64,000 nt of DNA from Desulfoscipio geothermicus DSM 3669 (GCF_900115975.1 NZ_FOYM01000009.1:1-64000); one strand, 5' to 3'. Shown: positions 28,730 to 37,978, counted from the first letter of the stretch. Translations and numbers: made by a program. The notes: generated from the sequence alone by a model not told the origin.

Positions 28730-29035
28730 AACTCCCACCTCCCTGAAAATTATTGCTGCATAATGTAAAAATGCCGGCTAAAATCACTTCTAATGTAGTG
28801 GTACCCGCCCCCGAAATGAAAAATACGCTGTAGATAATGGCATGGCACCGGCAAAAAAGGGAACAGGCACAGTAAAAGGGGACAGGCACCATTTTCAAAA
28901 AACGAAAATGGTGCCTGTCCCCTTTTACTGATGGTGTCGCAACAGCGACATGAAAGTCTGTCCCCCTTTTTTGCCCGGCTTAACAACAAAAAAAAGCCCT
29001 GGTACTTATAAAAATTCCAGAGCATAAAAACACTT
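28730..29035. repeat. Intergenic space with a REP1 cluster and a 27-bp perfect palindrome
   Basis: The REP1 sequence covers about 28852-28975. Its core is a perfect 27-bp inverted repeat (28870-28896 and 28904-28930) with the 7-base loop AAAAAAC, followed by GTCGCAACAGCGACATGAAAG. No gene is seen in this 306-base stretch. Confidence 0.8.
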
Positions 29036-30385
29036 TTATTTACTACCCGGCACCGCGCTGTTGGGGCTGCTTCGATCCTGCCTTTCCCGCAGGTAATTAT
29101 TCAAAAACACCACCCGCTCCGGGTGCCGGCGGTCGTCGCTGATGAGCCGGATCAGCAAGCGGGCCAGCCGGTCGGGATGATGCCTTACCACTTCCCCCTG
29201 TTGCACCAGTTTGCCGGTAACGGAAATCACTCCCATTTCCCGGACAGCCTCCAGGTCAGCCTCCACAGGCACAGCGCCCTCCCGGCGATACCGGCCCACC
29301 AGCCGAGCGGGAATGCTCTCCGTGTTCACAACCATATAATCAACTATTTGACCGGCATGGTCGGTCAAGGCCCGCAAATGATCGGAAGCTGTATAACCGT
29401 CCGTTTCACCGGGCTGAGTCATGACGTTGCAAACGTATATTTTAGCCGCTTGGGACCGGGCGATGGCCTCCGGAATATCCTGCACCAGCAGGTTGGGCAA
29501 AATGCTGGTATACAAGCTGCCCGGCCCCATGATGATGGCGTCGGCCTCCCGGATGGCCAGCAGCGCTTCCTCAGTGGGAAAGCAGTTTCCCGGGTCCAGG
29601 AAAACCCGCTTGATTCTTTTGCCGCAGGCGGGAATATGCGATTCCCCGCGTACCACCGAACCGTCTTCCATTACCGCGCACAATTTCACGTCCGCCAGGG
29701 TGGCCGGCAGCACCTGTCCCCGCACCGCCAGCACCCGGCTGAAGTTTCGCACCGCCCGGTCAAAGCCGCCGGTGATGCCGCACAGGGCGGCCAGCAGGAG
29801 ATTCCCCATGTTATGCCCCCGGAGTTCCCCCGTGGGGAAACGATACTGCAGCAGTTCTTCCATCAGAGGTTCGCGGTCGGCCAGCGCCACCAGGCAGTTG
29901 CGCACATCGCCGGGGGGCAGGATCCCCAGGTCCCCCCGCAACCGTCCCGAACTGCCGCCGTCGTCGGCCACCGTAACAATGGCCGTCAAATTGCCGGTAT
30001 ACTCCTTGAGCCCGCGCAATAAAACCGGTATACCCGTTCCGCCGCCGATAACCACCACCCGGGGCCCCTTTTCCAGGTAGCGCCGCGAATAAATAATATC
30101 CACCAGGTTATTTTCCCCGGGCATAACGGCGTTGATCACCGAACGAAAAACCCTGCACATACCAAACACCAGCAGGGTAACCCCGCCCGCCATGCACGCT
30201 GCGCCGGGCACCCACAGGCTGCGCCCGCCGGCTGCCGGGCCGTACCAAACCGCCGGCAGCTTCAGCACGTCCGGGTAAACGGAAGCCACCGTCATCAACG
30301 CGCCGGCAACGGTCACCAGCACCCCCAGCAGGGCCAAAAAGAACCAGCGTTTAATATGCATGCCCGGGTAAAACCACTTGATCAA
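29036..30385 (-). CDS. yvcK: YvcK/CofD-family gluconeogenesis factor
   Basis: A 449-residue member of the CofD/YvcK family. Two N-terminal membrane helices (FFLALLGVLVTVAGALMTV and a second near 60) precede the Rossmann-like domain beginning VVVIGGGTGIPVLLRGLKEY, with VTVADDGGSSGRLR and GPGSLYTSILPNLLV. YvcK binds UDP-sugars and affects cell-wall precursor supply and growth on gluconeogenic carbon sources (family knowledge). I place the start at TTG 30385, 5 bases after GGGGGGTG. It follows rapZ directly. Confidence 0.94.
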   Translation of the reverse strand: MIKWFYPGMHIKRWFFLALLGVLVTVAGALMTVASVYPDVLKLPAVWYGPAAGGRSLWVPGAACMAGGVTLLVFGMCRVFRSVINAVMPGENNLVDIIYSRRYLEKGPRVVVIGGGTGIPVLLRGLKEYTGNLTAIVTVADDGGSSGRLRGDLGILPPGDVRNCLVALADREPLMEELLQYRFPTGELRGHNMGNLLLAALCGITGGFDRAVRNFSRVLAVRGQVLPATLADVKLCAVMEDGSVVRGESHIPACGKRIKRVFLDPGNCFPTEEALLAIREADAIIMGPGSLYTSILPNLLVQDIPEAIARSQAAKIYVCNVMTQPGETDGYTASDHLRALTDHAGQIVDYMVVNTESIPARLVGRYRREGAVPVEADLEAVREMGVISVTGKLVQQGEVVRHHPDRLARLLIRLISDDRRHPERVVFLNNYLRERQDRSSPNSAVPGSK

Positions 30386-30462
30386 AATAACACCCCCCAA
30401 CAGGGTAACAGCTTCCAAACTGAATATTTTTTACCAACCACCAACCACCGACCACCAAAAAG

Positions 30463-31329
30463 CTAGCCCACCCGGCCGATATCCCGGTGATGCACCGTTA
30501 CCCGGTAATCCATCTCATTTAAGATTTCCCCCAGCCGGTTGGCCAGGGCCACCGAGCGATGCATGCCGCCGGTGCACCCGATGGCGATCATCAACGTAGT
30601 CTTGCCTTCTTTTATATAACAGGGAATAAGAAACTTGATCAAGTCGGTGAACTTGGCCATGAATTCACGGGTTACCGGCGAGTTGAACACAAAATCCCGC
30701 ACCGCCGGGTCTTCACCCGTAAGCGGGCGCATTACGGGGTCATAATGCGGGTTGGGCAAAAAACGCACATCTATTACCAGATCGCTGTCCAGGGGAATGC
30801 CATATTTGAACCCGAAGGAAACCACGGTGACCAGCAGCTGGGATACTTCCTTGTCGGCGCCGAAAAGCTCCACCAGCTTATCCCTGAGCTGCTGCGGTTT
30901 GAAATTAGAAGTATCCACTATCTTGCCGGCCCGCCCCCTTAATTCCTCCAGGAGCGCCCGTTCTTCCCGGATATTGCGCAATACCTCGCCGTGCGTGCCC
31001 AGGGGATGACGCCGGCGCGATTCCTTGTAACGCCGCACCAGCACTTCATCCGACGCTTCCAAAAACAATACCTCGAATTCCACTTTCCGCTGCTCCAACT
31101 CATCCATTACGTCGGTCAAAGCCCGGAAAAACTCACCGCCGCGGATATCCACCACTAATGCTATATTATTAATGCGCCGGGCCGATTGTGCACAGAGCTC
31201 AGCAAATTTTGGAATCAATGTCGGCGGCAGGTTGTCCACGCAAAAATAACCCAGGTCCTCCAGAATGCGCAGCGCTTGCGTTTTCCCGGCCCCGGAAAGA
31301 CCGGTAACGATCACCATGTTTGCGGGCAA
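30463..31329 (-). CDS. rapZ: RNase adapter / nucleotide-binding protein RapZ (YvcJ)
   Basis: A 288-residue P-loop protein with Walker A GLSGAGKT near the N-terminus, [11 protein letters not shown], and a C-terminal domain with [21 protein letters not shown]. In Enterobacteria RapZ controls GlmZ RNA decay; the Firmicute homologue YvcJ binds and hydrolyses nucleotides. The start is TTG at 31329, 6 bases after GAGGTG; the upstream TTG has no site. It lies before yvcK as usual, but whiA is not next in line. Confidence 0.95.
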   Translation of the reverse strand: MPANMVIVTGLSGAGKTQALRILEDLGYFCVDNLPPTLIPKFAELCAQSARRINNIALVVDIRGGEFFRALTDVMDELEQRKVEFEVLFLEASDEVLVRRYKESRRRHPLGTHGEVLRNIREERALLEELRGRAGKIVDTSNFKPQQLRDKLVELFGADKEVSQLLVTVVSFGFKYGIPLDSDLVIDVRFLPNPHYDPVMRPLTGEDPAVRDFVFNSPVTREFMAKFTDLIKFLIPCYIKEGKTTLMIAIGCTGGMHRSVALANRLGEILNEMDYRVTVHHRDIGRVG

Positions 31330-31415
31330 GTTACCCACCTCTTTCAAATACTAATGCAGTATCAAATAAAGCACGTGTTATAGATTCACCACGGGTGACG
31401 GTATTCCTTTACTGT

Positions 31416-32216
31416 TCAATGCAGAAACACATAATTCCCCGGGGCGTCGGTTTCGTTAAAAGGGAAATCCGGCCTGTTTCCCGGCGCCCGCCGGGCGTTC
31501 AGCACCCGTTCCGGCGGCACCCGGTACTTGTCCAGCAGGGCGGCGCCCGCGGCCAGATCGCCAACGCTGCCGGGGAAATGAGCGTCGCTGTTCACCACCA
31601 GGGACGCCCCCCGGCGCAATGCCGCCTGCACCACCCCGTCCCGGTCGTAATGGTGACCCGTGTTTATTTCCATGGCGCACCCGGCGACGGCGCAGGCCCG
31701 GGCCACCTCGTCCAGGTCCACCGCCATCACCAGATCGGGGTGGCCGACAAAGGTCAACGGATTCCTGTGCACCGCCGCCACCAGTGCCCGGGTATTGTCC
31801 CTACGCATCATTTCGCGCAATTGGTAGATAGATTTGCCCAGCCGGTTGGGCAGTATCCAGTTCAGGGTTTTCCACCATGGCCGGCACCACACCTGGGGAT
31901 GCAGGCCGGCAATCAGTATGTCCAGTTCCTTGATGATTTCCGGGGGCAGGTCTATTTCCCCGTCGAGGCTGATTACATTGGCCTCGGCGCCCACCAGCAC
32001 CTGTACCCCGTATTTTTCGCTCAGCGGGGCCGCTTGTTTTTTTAATTCCCGGTAAACCCCGGCATCCCTGACACCGATAAACATAGCCCGGGGACCGTGG
32101 TCGGTCAGGGCCACCTGCGCCAGCCCGCGCCGGGCCGCCGCAGCCACCATTTCCTCGGCGGTGGCACGCCCGTCGCTGTAATTGGTATGCGTATGCCAAT
32201 CCGCAAAAAGTTCCAT
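31416..32216 (-). CDS. PHP-domain phosphoesterase
   Basis: A 266-residue PHP protein. Metal ligands are visible in DWHTHTNYSDG at the N-terminus, LTDHGP, VGAEANV, AGLHPQ and NSDAHFPG near the C-terminus. This is the layout of stand-alone PHP phosphatases such as YcdX or histidinol-phosphatase-like enzymes. The substrate is unknown. The start is ATG with AGGAG about 10 bases upstream. Its stop lies about 85 bases before the rapZ start on the same strand, so cotranscription is possible. Confidence 0.85.
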   Translation of the reverse strand: MELFADWHTHTNYSDGRATAEEMVAAAARRGLAQVALTDHGPRAMFIGVRDAGVYRELKKQAAPLSEKYGVQVLVGAEANVISLDGEIDLPPEIIKELDILIAGLHPQVWCRPWWKTLNWILPNRLGKSIYQLREMMRRDNTRALVAAVHRNPLTFVGHPDLVMAVDLDEVARACAVAGCAMEINTGHHYDRDGVVQAALRRGASLVVNSDAHFPGSVGDLAAGAALLDKYRVPPERVLNARRAPGNRPDFPFNETDAPGNYVFLH

Positions 32217-32349
32217 CGTCTGATTGCTCCTTATTTTTCAATAATTAATTTGCAACTCCTGCCAATAATCCGTATATAATTTATAACAACTTTTTCAAAT
32301 AATTTACGCAAAAGTGGTAAAATAATTCATATCGTTGGTAAATAAAGGC

Positions 32350-32355
32350 TATAAT
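32350..32355 (+). promoter_or_regulatory. -10 box for pgi
   Basis: TATAAT about 73 bases before the pgi start. The -35 region is weak (TTCATA at an 18-base distance), so confidence is limited. Confidence 0.4.
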
Positions 32356-32427
32356 AACTTTGGCTCACCTGACCGTGGAAAAATGCTTTAAAGCAAATTT
32401 AAATAAATGATGTAAGGATGTGATTTC

Positions 32428-33825
32428 ATGAACGAAATAATCAATGTGGACATCGGCCACCTGCTGAGCCGGGAAGAACGGACCGGCTTTGTCCCGCTGG
32501 CTGCGTTTGAAAACTTTGCCGCCGAATACGGCGAAGCCTTTATGGAATTCCAATCCACACTGAAAGAAAAGCAGTCCCCCATCACCCTGTCATTTGCCGA
32601 AGAAGAAAATATTCCCCGCATCCGGTCACTGGCGCGGGAGCTGTCGGAAAAATATGCCAATGTCCTGCTCCTGGGCATCGGCGGCTCGGCGCTGGGTGCC
32701 AGGACCGTTTTACAGTTTCTCAAAGGGCCTTTTTACAACCTGGAAAAACACGGCCGGCCGCGCCTGTTTATCCTGGACAACATCGACCCGGCCCTGGTGC
32801 GCAAAGTGGATGAGCTGGCGGACATGCGCAAAACCGCCCTTGTCTATACCAGCAAGTCCGGTTCCACCCCGGAAACAGCGGCGCAATTCATCTACTTTTA
32901 CAACAAATACAAGGAAGCGGGCGGCAATGTAAAGGATATCGTGATTATCTGCGACCCGGGGGAAAACGGCATCAACCGCATCGCCCGGGACCTGGGGTGC
33001 CACCTGCTGCATATTCCCCGCAACCTGGGGGGGCGGTATTCCGTTTTATCGCCGGTGGGGTTCCTGCCGGCCGAGGTGGCGGGCATCGACGCCCGGCAAC
33101 TGCTGGAAGGCGCAGCGCTGGCCCATCAATCCATTATCGACAGCCCGCCGCCGGAAAACGCCCTGTTCGCCCTGGGCACCTGCCTGTATGAACTGGCCCG
33201 GAAGGGCAAATCCATTCACGTGCTGTTCAACTACAGCAGCTTTTTGTCGGAATTCGGCCTGTGGTTCGTGCAGTTGTGGGCCGAGAGCCTGGGGAAAAGA
33301 TTATCCCTGGACGGGGACGTGGTCAACGCAGGCACCACGCCGCTCACCTCCCTGGGGGCCACGGACCAGCACTCCATCCTGCAGCTCTTCAAGGAAGGAC
33401 CCGGCGACAAGGTCTTCGGCTTTGTGCGCGTCAACAACATGCCCGAGGATGTCATAATCCCCAATGAATTTTCCACCGAAAAAGAGTACGCCTACTTTGC
33501 CGGCCATACCATGGGCGAGCAACTGCACATCGAGCAGCTGTCCACGGAGATGAGCCTGGTCAAGGCCGACCGGCCCTGCTACCGCGTTACTCTGAAGGAC
33601 ATTTCCGCCGACACCCTGGGCGCCCTGTTTTACTTTTACGAAGCCCTGACGGTCTATACCGCCGGGCTGTGGAACATCAACCCCTTTGACCAGCCCGGAG
33701 TGGAGGAAGGCAAAAACATCACCTACTCCCTGATGGGCCGGCAGGATTACAGCCACCGGCGCGCGGAATACGAGCAGGCGGTGGAACAGTACAACCAGGA
33801 ACGCCGGATATTCAAATTGGAATAG
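32428..33825 (+). CDS. pgi: Glucose-6-phosphate isomerase
   Basis: A 465-residue phosphoglucose isomerase. The sugar-phosphate-binding SIS motifs are LLLGIGGSALGARTV and VYTSKSGSTPETAAQF; the catalytic Glu region is in QLWAESLGKRL, and the His in EQLHIEQL. It converts glucose-6-phosphate and fructose-6-phosphate. Start ATG behind AAGGATGTGAT. It is one of the few plus-strand genes in the window, convergent with the ROK kinase gene. Confidence 0.96.
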   Translation: MNEIINVDIGHLLSREERTGFVPLAAFENFAAEYGEAFMEFQSTLKEKQSPITLSFAEEENIPRIRSLARELSEKYANVLLLGIGGSALGARTVLQFLKGPFYNLEKHGRPRLFILDNIDPALVRKVDELADMRKTALVYTSKSGSTPETAAQFIYFYNKYKEAGGNVKDIVIICDPGENGINRIARDLGCHLLHIPRNLGGRYSVLSPVGFLPAEVAGIDARQLLEGAALAHQSIIDSPPPENALFALGTCLYELARKGKSIHVLFNYSSFLSEFGLWFVQLWAESLGKRLSLDGDVVNAGTTPLTSLGATDQHSILQLFKEGPGDKVFGFVRVNNMPEDVIIPNEFSTEKEYAYFAGHTMGEQLHIEQLSTEMSLVKADRPCYRVTLKDISADTLGALFYFYEALTVYTAGLWNINPFDQPGVEEGKNITYSLMGRQDYSHRRAEYEQAVEQYNQERRIFKLE

Positions 33826-33831
33826 CTACCA

Positions 33832-33867
33832 AGTGTTGAAAGAGGTGCCGGGTACCGGTGTTGAAAG
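33832..33867. repeat. GGTGCCGGGT-GTGTTGAAAGTTG repeat copy
   Basis: One of four copies of a short intergenic repeat; others lie at 45862-45886, 52110-52137 and 61171-61211. It separates pgi from the ROK kinase. Confidence 0.55.
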
Positions 33868-33886
33868 TTGAAATACGGGGCGCAGT

Positions 33887-34867
33887 TCAAGGCCGGCCGA
33901 GTTCGCCGCCGGCCCGCTCGATGGCCAGCGCCACGGCACCCATCACCCCGGCATCGCCGCCCAGGCCGGCCCGCACAATGCGCACCGCCTGCCGGGACGA
34001 CTCCAGGGAGCGCCGGTGCACCTCTTCCAGCATGGCTTCCCATAGGGGGGCATCTCCCTGGATAACCCCACCCCCCAGCACCACCGCCGCCGGATTCAGC
34101 AGATTAACCAGCCCCGCCAGCGCAATACCCAGATACCGGCCGGCGTCCCGCACGATTACCAGCGCCTCGGGGTCGCCTGCCAGCGCGGCCTGCACCACCG
34201 TCCGGGCCGTAACCCGCCCCGTATCGCCCCCGGCGGCGGCCAGTATGCCCGCGCCGCGCCCGTCCTCCACCAGGGCCGCGGCCCGCCGGGCCAGGGCGGT
34301 CCCCGAAGCCACCGCCTCCAGGCACCCCGTATTGCCGCACCCGCACGGCGGGCCGTCTGCGGCCACGGTAATATGCCCTATTTCCCCCGCTCCACCGCCG
34401 GCGCCGTGATAAATCCGCCCGCCCAAGATGAGCCCGCCGCCCACGCCGGTGCTCACTGTTATGTAAACCATGTCGCCGGTGTCCCGACCCGCGCCGTAAA
34501 CGTATTCGCCAAGGGCGGCCAGGTTGGCATCGTTGTCCAGGTAAACGGGCAGGCCCAGCCGGCTGCCCAGCATTTCGCCCAGGTGAACGTCCCGCCACCC
34601 CAGGTTGGGCGCAAAGTGCAGCCACCCCCTCGACGGGTCCAGCGGCCCCGGGGCGCCCATGCCCACGGCCCTGACGGAGTCGGCCGGCGCCCCGGCCTCC
34701 CGCAGCGCTGTTTGCACCGATTCCACAATTTTATCTATCACGTGCCCCTGCCCCAGGGCAGCTTCAGTGGGCACCTTCACCCGCGCCAGCAGCTTCCCCT
34801 CCCGGTCGGCCAGCACCGTGAGAATTTTGGTGCCGCCCAGGTCCACGCCCGCCACCAGGTCCTGCAT
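33887..34867 (-). CDS. ROK-family glucokinase
   Basis: A 326-residue ROK kinase. The phosphate loop is GVDLGGTKILTVLAD, the catalytic Asp lies in LDNDANLAALGEY, the ROK signature GGGAGEIGHITV follows, and the zinc-binding cysteines appear in CGCGNTGCLE. It most likely phosphorylates glucose, feeding pgi next door. I prefer the start at ATG 34867, 9 bases after GGGGTG; the ATG at 34876 overlaps the upstream stop codon. The overlap with the HAD gene suggests translational coupling. Confidence 0.9.
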   Translation of the reverse strand: MQDLVAGVDLGGTKILTVLADREGKLLARVKVPTEAALGQGHVIDKIVESVQTALREAGAPADSVRAVGMGAPGPLDPSRGWLHFAPNLGWRDVHLGEMLGSRLGLPVYLDNDANLAALGEYVYGAGRDTGDMVYITVSTGVGGGLILGGRIYHGAGGGAGEIGHITVAADGPPCGCGNTGCLEAVASGTALARRAAALVEDGRGAGILAAAGGDTGRVTARTVVQAALAGDPEALVIVRDAGRYLGIALAGLVNLLNPAAVVLGGGVIQGDAPLWEAMLEEVHRRSLESSRQAVRIVRAGLGGDAGVMGAVALAIERAGGELGRP

Positions 34868-34875
34868 GCCAATCA

Positions 34876-35685
34876 TCACCCCAGGATAAATTTTTCCACC
34901 ACTTCGGCCACCCCGCACTCCTCGTTGGAGCGGCAGACAAAATCAGCCCGGTCCCTGATTTCCGCCCGGGCGTTGCCCACCGCCACGCCCAGCCCGGCAA
35001 ATTCAATCATTTCTATGTCATTATAGCTGTCCCCCACGGCTATGACCTCTTCCCACTCCACGCCGTAATGCCCGGCGATGGCCGCCAGGGCGTCGCCCTT
35101 GTTGCCCTGCGGGTGGGAAAACTCCAGGAAGTGGGGTTTGGACTTGGTAATATGCAGCCGGTCACCGAAAACAGGCTTCACCTCTGCGGCCAGCTCATCC
35201 AACAATTCTTCCCGGGCCACCACCAGCACCTTGGTGGGCGCCTGCCGCCGCTCCCGCAGAAAGGCAATCAAATCACCCACCTCTTCCATGGGAATGCGCG
35301 AAATTCTGGTATACAGTTCGCTTTCCTTAGTATGTTTCGCCACGTACAGGTTGTCATCCAGGTAAATATTGATATGATAGCCATAACGGTTTACCTTGTC
35401 AATCACTTCCAGGGCCGGTTCAAGGGGCACCGGGCGGTGCAATAAAACTTCCCCTGTCACGGCGTGTTTCACCAGGGCCCCCTGGTAAGTGATCAGGTAA
35501 TCCTCCACCGCCAGTTCCCGGGCGTAAGGCAGCGCCGAGCGAAACATCCGCCCGGTGGCCAGGGTTACCCGCACCCCGGCCTGCCGCGCCAGTTCCACGG
35601 CCCGGCGGGAGCTTTCCGGCAAGCGCAAGTTTTTATCCAGCAACGTGTCATCCAGGTCCAAGGCCAGCAGTTTATATTTGTTCAT
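34876..35685 (-). CDS. Cof-type HAD-IIB phosphatase
   Basis: A 269-residue HAD hydrolase. Motif I is LALDLDDTLLDKN with the nucleophile Asp and the acid/base Asp two residues on. Motif II is VTLATGRM, motif III the Lys near KSKPHFLE, and motif IV GDSYNDIEMIEFAG. The large cap between motifs II and III is of type IIB, typical of sugar-phosphate phosphatases. It overlaps the kinase gene by a few bases in the same operon. Confidence 0.9.
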   Translation of the reverse strand: MNKYKLLALDLDDTLLDKNLRLPESSRRAVELARQAGVRVTLATGRMFRSALPYARELAVEDYLITYQGALVKHAVTGEVLLHRPVPLEPALEVIDKVNRYGYHINIYLDDNLYVAKHTKESELYTRISRIPMEEVGDLIAFLRERRQAPTKVLVVAREELLDELAAEVKPVFGDRLHITKSKPHFLEFSHPQGNKGDALAAIAGHYGVEWEEVIAVGDSYNDIEMIEFAGLGVAVGNARAEIRDRADFVCRSNEECGVAEVVEKFILG

Positions 35686-35782
35686 AAGATACGATACCTC
35701 CGTTTTGATTGCAGTATTAACAGCCGGTGCCTACAAGTTAAATTATGCCACAGTTGTGGAATGAATACGATGCTGAACATCT

Positions 35783-36967
35783 TTAACGTGCTGTTTCACA
35801 GCCCAGCTGTTTACCGGTCGAATCTTTCTTTAAATACAGCGCAATAAGGGCGGCAATAAAGGGCAACAAAAACAATAGGTTGATGGACAAAAATAAACCA
35901 TAAATATCGGCAATTTTACCAATTAAAGTAACTGCAAGCCCCCCCATGCCAATGGCAAACCCCATACTTAAACCGGCAGCCATGGCTTTGTTATCCGGTA
36001 TGGCTTCCTGGGCGGCCACCACGGTCACTGAGAATGATGCCAGTAAAGCAGCGCCACCCAGGCCGAGAAATACATAACTTAATATGCCACCGGTGGATAT
36101 AAACCCGTAAAAGAAAGGAGTAGCTAAAGCAAGGGAGCCGATGATTAAAGGCCTCCGACCGTACTTATCCGAAACAAAACCACCGATCAGCCCGCCAATG
36201 GCTCCTGCAAAAAGCATTAGGAACAACAGGGCGCTGGTTTTACCGGCGTCTACTTTCTCAGCTTTAAAATACAGAGGCAGCATAGTTATTAAGCCGGTAT
36301 ACGCCAGTGAACGCAGGGCTACCACGGCCATTAATTTACTTAATTCCCCCATTGCGGGTTTCATTGAAACAATTATCTTGCTCAAACTCTTCTTGGGTAC
36401 ATTGGGACTATTACTCCTGGGCGCAAATATATAAAGAAAGAATGCCGCAAGAACACCCGGAACAACCATAATAATGGTTCCTTTGGTACCGTAATATGTA
36501 AAAAGAGGAATTAAAATCACCGGCGCCACAGCCCAACCAACGTTCCCCGAAGCCACAAAGGCCGACATTATAAGGCCTTTGCGATTACCGCTAACCGATG
36601 ATATCATGGCTGAAGCCTGAGGGTGAAAGGCAGCTGTACCCAAACCGGCCAACGTCGCCATTACCAATAAAAGCCAGTAGTTGATGGTTAACCCTGTCAA
36701 GCTTAAAACCCCTGCCATCCATATTGTGCCCGCAAAGACCAGCCAGCGCTGGTTCTTTTGGTCGACCAAATAACCAAATAATGGCTGTACCAGTGATGAA
36801 GTAATGGTAAAAGCTGAAACGAGTGAACTGGCTTTTACCACTGAAAAACCCGCTGCAGCAACCAAAAAGGGCAATAGTTGAGGTAAAAAATTGTTATACA
36901 TGTCATTAACCAAATGGGCAACGGATAATACAGTTAAAGTTATTAATCTCAGTCCGTTTTTTTTCAT
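35783..36967 (-). CDS. MFS transporter, fosmidomycin-resistance-like
   Basis: A 394-residue major facilitator with 12 predicted helices. The N-terminal HLVNDMYNNFLPQLLPFL and the inner loop DQKNQRW, later SDKYGRRPLIIGS, fit the Fsr (fosmidomycin resistance) branch of drug exporters. The actual substrate is unknown. The padR regulator gene lies immediately upstream (68 bases) on the same strand, so expression of this exporter is probably controlled by the PadR protein in response to a compound it exports (inference). Confidence 0.85.
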   Translation of the reverse strand: MKKNGLRLITLTVLSVAHLVNDMYNNFLPQLLPFLVAAAGFSVVKASSLVSAFTITSSLVQPLFGYLVDQKNQRWLVFAGTIWMAGVLSLTGLTINYWLLLVMATLAGLGTAAFHPQASAMISSVSGNRKGLIMSAFVASGNVGWAVAPVILIPLFTYYGTKGTIIMVVPGVLAAFFLYIFAPRSNSPNVPKKSLSKIIVSMKPAMGELSKLMAVVALRSLAYTGLITMLPLYFKAEKVDAGKTSALLFLMLFAGAIGGLIGGFVSDKYGRRPLIIGSLALATPFFYGFISTGGILSYVFLGLGGAALLASFSVTVVAAQEAIPDNKAMAAGLSMGFAIGMGGLAVTLIGKIADIYGLFLSINLLFLLPFIAALIALYLKKDSTGKQLGCETAR

Positions 36968-36997
36968 CTGACTTCCTCCAATTCTGTTTTTTAAATT

Positions 36998-37048
36998 CGG
37001 CTCAGTTCAAGTAAACTCTATTCAAGCAACTCAGTTCAAGAAAACTCA
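36998..37048. repeat. Degenerate CTCAGTTCAAG tandem repeats
   Basis: Two exact CTCAGTTCAAG copies (37001-37011, 37030-37040) and partial copies between and after them span the padR stop codon. Their origin is unknown. Confidence 0.5.
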
Positions 37049-37395
37049 GTTGTTTTTAAAGAGCGGTATGTTTCAAGGAAAAAGGTTAAATTCTTGACGC
37101 GCATGACGATATCAGCTTCAAAATCAGCCAGCATATCCCACCCCTTGGCGGTAATTGTGTAAATTTTTTTTGCGGGACCCGGGTCTTTCGTATCCCACCG
37201 GAAATCCACAGCACCTTTTTTTTCCAGGTCCTGCAGTGCTCGATAAACCGCACCGCTGTCCACATGCGGCGTGGGTAAACGCTTTTGCAGCAATGTCAAT
37301 AAAGCGCCTCCGTGCGCGGGGTTTTCCGCTAAAAATAAAAGTAAAAACGCGGGCAAATGACGGTAATTTTTCCCTTTTCTCAATTTGGCCGCCAA
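37036..37395 (-). CDS. PadR-family transcriptional regulator
   Basis: A 119-residue winged-helix regulator. HLPAFLLLFLAENPAHGGALLTLL is the usual PadR start (helix 1-2), GAVYRALQDLEKKGAVDFRW the recognition helix and wing, and KKIYTITAKGWDMLADF the second strand of the wing, followed by a C-terminal dimerisation helix. The start is TTG at 37395 with AAGGAG 8 bases upstream. A palindrome over its own promoter suggests autorepression. It precedes the MFS gene and probably controls it. Confidence 0.88.
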   Translation of the reverse strand: MAAKLRKGKNYRHLPAFLLLFLAENPAHGGALLTLLQKRLPTPHVDSGAVYRALQDLEKKGAVDFRWDTKDPGPAKKIYTITAKGWDMLADFEADIVMRVKNLTFFLETYRSLKTTEFS

Positions 37396-37422
37396 AGAGT
37401 TAACTCCTTTCCACATTAAAAT

Positions 37423-37453
37423 AGCAGCATACTGCATAAAACAGTATACTGCT
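37423..37453. promoter_or_regulatory. Probable PadR operator
   Basis: AGCAGCATACTG and CAGTATACTGCT form an inverted repeat with one mismatch and a 7-base centre. It covers the -10 box of the padR promoter, as expected for an autorepressor site. Confidence 0.65.
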
Positions 37454-37471
37454 ATTGACAGAATTGGTCAA
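37443..37471 (-). promoter_or_regulatory. Promoter of padR-MFS operon
   Basis: Minus strand TTGACC (37466-37471), 17 bases, TATACT (37443-37448), about 48 bases before the padR start. Confidence 0.75.
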
Positions 37472-37486
37472 CATAAAACTGTCATC

Positions 37487-37609
37487 GTAAAAGGGGACTG
37501 GCTCCGATAAAAGGGGGACAGACTTTCATGCCGCTATCGCGGCACCATCAATAAAAGGGGACTGGCTCCTTTTTCGTTTTTTGAAAATGGTGCCTGTCCC
37601 CCTTTTACG
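37487..37609. repeat. REP1 cluster, left part of composite unit A2
   Basis: Contains AAAAGGGGACTGGCTCC twice, GGACAGACTTTCATGCCGC, and the arm GAAAATGGTGCCTGTCCCC. It adjoins LIR-A2. Confidence 0.75.
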
Positions 37610-37880
37610 TGCAGGTCGGGTTGTTCCCCGCTGCGTTCAACTACACGTTATCGCGTCGACGGGACTAAGGTTCGCTTCGGGCCGAATTTGGCGGTCCTAC
37701 ATATTGCGCAGTACGGGTAGTTATTCTGAATCATTTATTTACAATAGCTTTCTCTTTGCAAGCCATGCCAGTGGTTCCTGCGCGATTCGTCCCGCCAATT
37801 CGGCAGCCTCAGCTTCACCAAGTCCCGTTACCGACGCTCCGATACATCACTTGCGGGGAACAACCCGCCCCGCACCCAAT
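37607..37880. repeat. Long-inverted-repeat element LIR-A2
   Basis: An inverted near-copy of LIR-A1, with the same perfect arms CGGGTTGTTCCCCGC (37617-37631) and GCGGGGAACAACCCG (37853-37867) and the same flank AATATACC next to REP1. Confidence 0.75.
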
Positions 37881-37891
37881 ATACCTTTTCA

Positions 37892-37978
37892 GGACAGGCA
37901 CCGTAAAAGGGGACTGGCTCCTTTTTCGCCTTTTGAAAAAGGTGCCTGTCCCCTTTTACCGGCGTCTGTCCCCTTTTT
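37892..37978. repeat. REP1 copy, right part of composite unit A2
   Basis: AAAAGGGGACTGGCTCCTTTT pairs with AAAAAGGTGCCTGTCCCC; a further GTCTGTCCCC follows, just downstream of uvrC. Confidence 0.75.

Noticed and set aside
28852-28975. CRISPR array
   Set aside because: Repeats are palindromic, dispersed singly or in pairs, have no regular spacers and no cas genes are near.
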